Positions 7,442 through 11,167 of a DNA stretch of 11,167 nt are shown here, piece after piece (within the stretch, counting starts at the first letter, position 1; every line of letters starts with the position of its first letter). Where the stretch lies: the NCBI GenBank assembly GCA_002422065.1, contig DITO01000144.1:1-11167 (forward strand), written 5' to 3'. Made by a program: the position numbers and the translations under genes. The notes under the pieces were generated by a model. That model did not search any database and was not told the DNA's origin. It saw only the letters and a program-made list of their open reading frames with translations. The stretch comes from Erysipelotrichaceae bacterium UBA6182. Lineage in GTDB: Bacteria; Bacillota_I; Bacilli_A; Erysipelotrichales; Erysipelotrichaceae.

Positions 7442-7540
7442 TGGTATAGTATGAGTGTGAAGAGATTCACCTTAAAATACTATCAAGACAAGCTTCATTG
7501 TCCCTTCTTGAATAACAAAACAGCCGAGAGGCTGTTTTTG
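7442..7540 (+). ncRNA. Candidate small RNA between the kinase and helicase genes
   Basis: An extended -10 box, TGG followed by TATAGT (7442-7450), is followed by three hairpins. First, GTGAA-GAGA-TTCAC (7457-7470) can extend by two pairs across a one-base bulge. Second, TCAAGACAA (7483-7491) pairs with TTGT (7498-7501) and CTTGA (7507-7511) around a CCCTT bulge. Third is a terminator at 7517-7539. Predicted transcript is about 7457-7540, roughly 85 nt. No good -35 box is present and no ORF of note lies inside. Nothing on the plus strand downstream could be served by a leader, since the next gene is on the minus strand. It may instead be a coincidental arrangement at the operon end. Confidence 0.4.
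7517..7539. terminator. Bidirectional intrinsic terminator between convergent genes
   Basis: A 9-bp stem AAAACAGCC (7517-7525) / GGCTGTTTT (7530-7538) has a GAGA tetraloop and a T-run on the plus strand. On the minus strand the same hairpin ends in TTTTGTT. It serves the ABC/two-component operon (or a small RNA) from the left and the helicase gene from the right. Confidence 0.9.
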
Positions 7541-7555
7541 TGTGGGATAAAATGA

Positions 7556-9973
7556 TTAAATACGTTTGTTGAGTCGCATAGTTCGATATTCCAGTTCTCT
7601 GAAATTCAGAACATCAGTATATTGGTCTATAAATTCTGAAGTGCTTAAGTATTCTTGAGGGATATCAATAGTTAACACTTTACTAGAATTATAATAGTTT
7701 ATTTCATTTATGCCTTGACACAAATACTTAATAGGATTATTTTCTATGTTTCTTGCTTGTACATTTCCTATTACAACTAGATCGGTAACATTTTTTTGAT
7801 TCTTTATATCACTATAATTTATAACGTCTGAATAGAAACTCTTAAATGTGTTTTGGATTTCTGATAATGTGATAGATTGGAAAATTTTTGATTCTGACAC
7901 AAAACTTCTTAACACAGGAATCTTGTACATTCGAGTCATATTAGTTGTTTCAACTTTATTGATAAATTCTAGAACTTTTGTTGATAAAGTTGTAGTGTAA
8001 TCTTCCTCCACACACTCTAAAAATTTTAAATAGTTATTAAATGGGTTGATAGTGGGCATTGACTTTATTGATGAGTATTCATCAAGTGTAAGCGTTGAGA
8101 ATAATTCTACTCTTGAAAGTGGTGTATCTTTTCGATTTGATGAATATCTATCTTTCAACAATTTTTCAATGTGCTGCTTAATGGTTAAGTCTTTCTTTAA
8201 GAATGCATCCATGATGTTTATGACTTCTAGTTCGAACTCTATGTTTGAAAGTAGTGGAGTCTGCAAGTTAGCTAAAGCGTTTTTCAGATTGTTGTCATGT
8301 TTTTGAAGTGAAATATTTAAGAGTTTTGGAAGCAAATCAAGCTTTTTGTGGTTTCCAATAAAATCTAATACTAAGCAGTTAATTTTTGATTTGAATTTTC
8401 TCAACCCTCGTCCTATTTGTTGAGCAAAAACAACTGGTGATTCTGTAGGTCTTAGCATCAATATACAATCAACACTTGGGATATCAACTCCTTCATTAAA
8501 AATATCAACACTGAATATTACTTTTATACTTTCATCATGAGCAGTGTCATATGTAAGTCTTTTTATAGCGCGTGTGCGTTCTTCATAATGACTTAATGAT
8601 GAATCTGAACTAACGACTACAGACTTGATTCCTTGACTATTAAAGTGCTCTGCCATGAACTGAGCATGTTTAAGGGAAGAACAAAATGCTAGCGTTCTAC
8701 TCCTATGATGTTTTAAATAATGGCTTAATATAAGATCTGCCCTTTGTTGTGTCATTAAAGCTAGACTTAGACTTTCTTCGTTATACTTACCATTAACATA
8801 ATCAACGAATTCATAGTTAACAGTGCCATCATAAATGCCTCGATAATCAATAGGGGTTAATAAGTCTCGATTTATCGCTTCAAATAGCGAAATCTCATGA
8901 ACAAGATTATAATCGAAAAGTCTAAAGATATCTTGCCCATCAAGGCGGTAAGGTGTTGCTGTTAATCCAATACAGAAATTTGGTTCGAAATGGTTTAAGA
9001 TCTTTTCATATGATTTTGCAATTGCATGGTGAACTTCATCAATTACAATATAATCAAAATAATTCTTCTCAATTTCCTGGTATCTTGAATTTAATGTCAT
9101 TACAGATGCAAACACTATGTCACCAGTGTAGTCAACAGTTCCATCAACCATAAAAGATGTAGTCTTATCTGCATGAATAGATGAAAAAGTTCTTTCAGCT
9201 TGATATAAGATTTCTTTACGATGTGCAACAAACAAGATTTTTCTACTCTTCGTACTTAATGAATCAAGAGCACTTAAAACAGTCTTTCCTACACCTGTAG
9301 CTAAAACAACTAATGCTTTAGAGTATCCAATCTTTCGTGTTTGGTTTAGTTTGTAAAGTGTTTCTAGTTGAGCACTATTAGGGACAAATATTTGATCTTG
9401 AGTGGTACTTTTATCGTTTTTTGTGAGGTTGAGATAATGCTCATTCATCACTGTCTGAATTCTTTGATTCTCTTTAAATGAACGACTATAAGTATCAATC
9501 ATTACTTCATCTGCAATTAAAGACTGTTTTTCAAAAATATGATTGAATTCATTTTGTAAATCTTCAAAACTTGTCGAATCAACTGAATAGTCAATTCGAT
9601 AATTCCATTCCACACCATCAACAAGTCCAGGATGTGACATGTTTGAACTACCTATGTATACAAATGATTCATTTACATCTTTCGTATGGAAAAAATATGC
9701 TTTTGGGTGAAAAGATGGAGCAGTTCCATTATAAATTTTCACTTGATTTGGGAAATATGCGTTCAACTCATATAGTGCAGCTGGATCTGTCAGACTAAGA
9801 TAAGTCGATGTTATGATTCTTACAGGGATGTTATTTGAAGCACAAAAATCAAAAATTGGATAAAACAATTTTAGTCCCGAATGTTTTAAAAAAGACACAA
9901 TAATATCAATTCGATCAATACTATGATTTAGACTAATCTTATTAATCAACTCATTTATCGAAACACGTGTCAT
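7556..9973 (-). CDS. PLD-like nuclease / superfamily 2 DEAD-DEAH helicase fusion
   Basis: An 805-residue protein. The N-terminal PLD-type domain (about 1-155) has FHPKAYFF (H89, K91), YIGSSNMS (N111) and GVEWN with E122, the layout I recall for PLD domains fused to DUF3427-type helicases. The helicase core has Walker A ATGVGKT (225-231), motif Ia LFVAHRKEI, DEVH (312-315), TAT (338-340), LAFCSS (428-433), motif V NEGVDIP (493-499) and motif VI QQIGRGLR (518-525), close to the Res/HsdR type. The remaining 260 residues (545-805) are mostly helical-looking, and I do not recognise a DUF3427 domain there, so this seems a shorter form than the usual 950-1000 residues. It probably translocates on or unwinds DNA and may cleave it; defence or repair is inferred from architecture and from the divergent methyltransferase. 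The ATG is preceded by a G6 run, not a classic Shine-Dalgarno. Confidence 0.9.
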   Translation of the reverse strand: MTRVSINELINKISLNHSIDRIDIIVSFLKHSGLKLFYPIFDFCASNNIPVRIITSTYLSLTDPAALYELNAYFPNQVKIYNGTAPSFHPKAYFFHTKDVNESFVYIGSSNMSHPGLVDGVEWNYRIDYSVDSTSFEDLQNEFNHIFEKQSLIADEVMIDTYSRSFKENQRIQTVMNEHYLNLTKNDKSTTQDQIFVPNSAQLETLYKLNQTRKIGYSKALVVLATGVGKTVLSALDSLSTKSRKILFVAHRKEILYQAERTFSSIHADKTTSFMVDGTVDYTGDIVFASVMTLNSRYQEIEKNYFDYIVIDEVHHAIAKSYEKILNHFEPNFCIGLTATPYRLDGQDIFRLFDYNLVHEISLFEAINRDLLTPIDYRGIYDGTVNYEFVDYVNGKYNEESLSLALMTQQRADLILSHYLKHHRSRTLAFCSSLKHAQFMAEHFNSQGIKSVVVSSDSSLSHYEERTRAIKRLTYDTAHDESIKVIFSVDIFNEGVDIPSVDCILMLRPTESPVVFAQQIGRGLRKFKSKINCLVLDFIGNHKKLDLLPKLLNISLQKHDNNLKNALANLQTPLLSNIEFELEVINIMDAFLKKDLTIKQHIEKLLKDRYSSNRKDTPLSRVELFSTLTLDEYSSIKSMPTINPFNNYLKFLECVEEDYTTTLSTKVLEFINKVETTNMTRMYKIPVLRSFVSESKIFQSITLSEIQNTFKSFYSDVINYSDIKNQKNVTDLVVIGNVQARNIENNPIKYLCQGINEINYYNSSKVLTIDIPQEYLSTSEFIDQYTDVLNFRELEYRTMRLNKRI

Positions 9974-9979
9974 AGACTA

Positions 9980-9985
9980 CCCCCC
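9980..9985 (-). promoter_or_regulatory. Unusual G6 ribosome binding site of the helicase gene
   Basis: Read on the minus strand, a run of six G lies 6 nt before the ATG at 9973, where the Shine-Dalgarno is expected. It can pair only partly with the anti-SD. It contrasts with the A/G-mixed sites of the other genes. Confidence 0.5.
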
Positions 9986-10034
9986 ATTTATAAAGTTGAA
10001 AAACATACTATTGTTATACAGAAACTGTTTAATT

Positions 10035-10049
10035 TGATAAAATAATATC
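10035..10049 (+). promoter_or_regulatory. Extended -10 promoter for a probably leaderless methyltransferase mRNA
   Basis: TGA (10035-10037) followed by TAAAAT (10038-10043) forms an extended -10 box. Six nucleotides separate it from the ATG at 10050, so transcription should start at or within a base or two of the ATG. No Shine-Dalgarno is visible. The same arrangement recurs before the paralogue at 10803, which strengthens the call. Confidence 0.55.
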
Positions 10050-10622
10050 ATGAATAACTACTATAATGAAAACGCAAATGAATTTATTAGTAATGTACAC
10101 CATCTAGACATGACTTTTCTCTATGGGAAGTTTGAAAGCTTACTTCAACCTAATGCTTCAATTCTTGATGTAGGATCTGGTTCGGGTAGAGATAGTCTCT
10201 ACTTCCGTAGAAAAGGTTACAAAGTCACTTCTTTTGATGCAAGTGAAGCGCTGGTTGATTTTTCTAGAGAGTTTTTGGATAACGTTCATTTAGCAACTTT
10301 TGAATCTTTCGAATCTAGTGAACTGTATGATGGTATTTGGGCATGTGCTTCATTACTTCATGTTGATCGACATCATATTCAAAGAATCATTCAAAAATAC
10401 ATAGACATGCTAAAAAAAGACGGTGTGTTTTATATGTCATTTAAGTCTTGTGAATATGATTACATTAAAGATGGAAGGCAGTTTACTTGTTTTACACTAG
10501 ATACCCTAAAAGCACTAGTTAATAAATTCAGAGATATTAAGATTGTTGATTTGTTTGAAACTCATGATGTTAGAGACGACCGTAATGAGGTTTGGGTTAA
10601 TATCTTTATTAAGAAGTTATAG
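10050..10622 (+). CDS. Class I SAM-dependent methyltransferase
   Basis: A 190-residue Rossmann-fold methyltransferase. Motif I reads ILDVGSGSGRDS (38-49) with the SAM-binding GxGxG at G42, G44 and G46. The acidic residue after strand 2 is D63 in TSFDAS, which should contact the SAM ribose. Motif II/III region reads YDGIWACASLLHV (93-105), and FKSCEYDYIKDGRQFTCFT precedes the C-terminal segment. The opening NNYYNENANEF and these motifs fit a Firmicutes family annotated as methyltransferase or TehB-like. I recall such genes near PLD-helicase genes, but this was not checked. The substrate is unknown; no DNA-methyltransferase NPPY/DPPY motif is present, so a small molecule, nucleotide or protein is as likely as DNA. 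It is divergent from the helicase across 76 nt, and the gene appears leaderless. Confidence 0.9.
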   Translation: MNNYYNENANEFISNVHHLDMTFLYGKFESLLQPNASILDVGSGSGRDSLYFRRKGYKVTSFDASEALVDFSREFLDNVHLATFESFESSELYDGIWACASLLHVDRHHIQRIIQKYIDMLKKDGVFYMSFKSCEYDYIKDGRQFTCFTLDTLKALVNKFRDIKIVDLFETHDVRDDRNEVWVNIFIKKL

Positions 10623-10705
10623 GTAATCATATTACTAAAGAATTACAAGCATACATCAAAGAAAAAGACGTCGAAGCAATCCCTTGTTTCTGCTCATTCT
10701 CATAA
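10622..10705 (+). pseudogene. Possible remnant of the 3' end of an unidentified gene
   Basis: In the frame beginning at 10622, which follows a stop in the same frame, 27 codons run to TAA 10703-10705. They read like protein, with TKELQAYIKEKDVEAIP (10634-10684) followed by CFCSFS. There is no ATG, GTG or TTG and no ribosome binding site, and the terminator at 10710 follows directly, as it would after a real gene end. The family is not recognised. It may be a chance open frame. Confidence 0.25.
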
Positions 10706-10709
10706 TATT

Positions 10710-10736
10710 AACCCCAAGAATACTTCTTGGGGTTTT
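10710..10736 (+). terminator. Intrinsic terminator between the two methyltransferase genes
   Basis: A perfect 11-bp stem AACCCCAAGAA (10710-10720) / TTCTTGGGGTT (10724-10734) has a TAC loop and continues into TT. The stem is strong and the T-run is short (TTTT, partly in the stem). It separates the two paralogues into independent transcripts. Confidence 0.85.
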
Positions 10737-10787
10737 ATGTGAAATGAATGCAAAATCATCACATAATCCTTCTCTTCACTAATTTAG

Positions 10788-10802
10788 TGGTAAGATGATA
10801 GT
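10788..10802 (+). promoter_or_regulatory. Extended -10 promoter for the second methyltransferase, also probably leaderless
   Basis: TGG (10788-10790) is followed by TAAGAT (10791-10796) and six nucleotides before the ATG at 10803. This is the same geometry as at 10035-10049, and 10 of 15 bases match. There is no Shine-Dalgarno sequence upstream of the ATG. Confidence 0.5.
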
Positions 10803-11167
10803 ATGAATAACCTTCAAATGGATTACACTAACCATACTATAGAACCAAAACTCCCTACAGAATTATCTTTTATATACGAAAAATTCGAAAAATACTTACA
10901 CCCCCATGCTTCACTATTAGACATAGAATCAGGTTTTGGACGTGACAGTCAATACTTCCTTAATAGTGGATACCATGTTACATCCTTTGATTCAAATGCA
11001 GATCATGTAGACTATTCTCAAGCTTTCTTACCTGATATTCAATTAGAATCACTAAGATCATTCAAATCATTTGAAACCTTTGATGGTATATGGGCAAGTT
11101 CTTCACTAATCCATCTCAATCGAAATGATATTAGACCTATCATTCAAAAATACATAAACCTTATGCG
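10803..11167 (+). CDS. Paralogous SAM-methyltransferase-like protein, truncated by the window end
   Basis: An open frame from ATG 10803 to the window edge gives 121 complete codons. It aligns without gaps to the first 121 residues of the methyltransferase at 10050; I count 57 identical positions (about 47%). Shared blocks include GRDS (46-49), YHVTSFD/YKVTSFD (57-63), FDGIWA/YDGIWA (93-98) and IIQKYI (113-118). Motif I reads LLDIESGFGRDS, so the first glycine (residue 42) is glutamate; D40, G44, G46 and D63 are kept. The codon is GAA where GGA would give glycine, so one G-to-A change at 10927 suffices. SAM binding may be weakened, or the protein may have another role. The C-terminal third cannot be seen, so intactness is unknown. 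Confidence 0.85.
   Translation, partial: MNNLQMDYTNHTIEPKLPTELSFIYEKFEKYLHPHASLLDIESGFGRDSQYFLNSGYHVTSFDSNADHVDYSQAFLPDIQLESLRSFKSFETFDGIWASSSLIHLNRNDIRPIIQKYINLM

Noticed and set aside
9974..10049. A -35/-10 pair (TTATCA, 16 nt, TATAAC) on the minus strand for the helicase gene
   Set aside because: Both hexamers are imperfect and several alternatives exist in this AT-rich gap, so no promoter is called although one must be present.
1..11167. CRISPR arrays, tRNA, rRNA, insertion sequences, attachment sites
   Set aside because: No regularly spaced repeats, cloverleaf, rRNA segments, transposase motifs or terminal inverted repeats were seen on reading both strands.

Overview
The window is AT-rich, densely packed and has short intergenic gaps, A-rich Shine-Dalgarno leaders, T-tailed intrinsic terminators and Firmicutes-type proteins. 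It looks like a low-GC Firmicute. The resemblance to Erysipelotrichia or Clostridia is an impression from the protein families, not a proven assignment.

Layout. (1) 1-1478: the 3' end of an OmpR-type response regulator gene, overlapped by 4 nt by its sensor kinase, which has a Met/His-rich extracytoplasmic patch. (2) 1672-2082: a small two-helix membrane protein with a C-terminal zinc ribbon. (3) 2249-3268: an FMN-dependent alpha-hydroxy-acid oxidising family protein with an N-terminal cysteine cluster, closed by a strong terminator at 3298-3347. (4) 3418-7390: a compact operon of a fused MacB-like ABC transporter, an OmpR-type regulator and a sensor kinase with almost no extracytoplasmic domain. 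The arrangement recalls peptide-antibiotic sensing and detoxification modules. (5) 7391-7555: an intergenic region with an extended -10 box, two hairpins and a bidirectional terminator, which together look like a small RNA gene of about 85 nt. (6) 7556-11167: on the minus strand a PLD-nuclease/superfamily 2 helicase, and divergent from it a SAM-dependent methyltransferase. A second, tandem methyltransferase paralogue starts at 10803 and runs off the window.

The most interesting part is region 6. A nuclease-helicase of restriction/repair type sits back to back with a methyltransferase, followed by a paralogue of that methyltransferase carrying a substitution in its SAM-binding motif. Both methyltransferase genes lack a Shine-Dalgarno sequence and have the same extended -10 box exactly 6 nt before the ATG, so both look leaderless. 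The candidate small RNA at about 7457-7540 is the other element not explained by protein genes.

No tRNA, rRNA, CRISPR array, insertion sequence or origin was seen, and no stretch over 300 bases lacks a gene.
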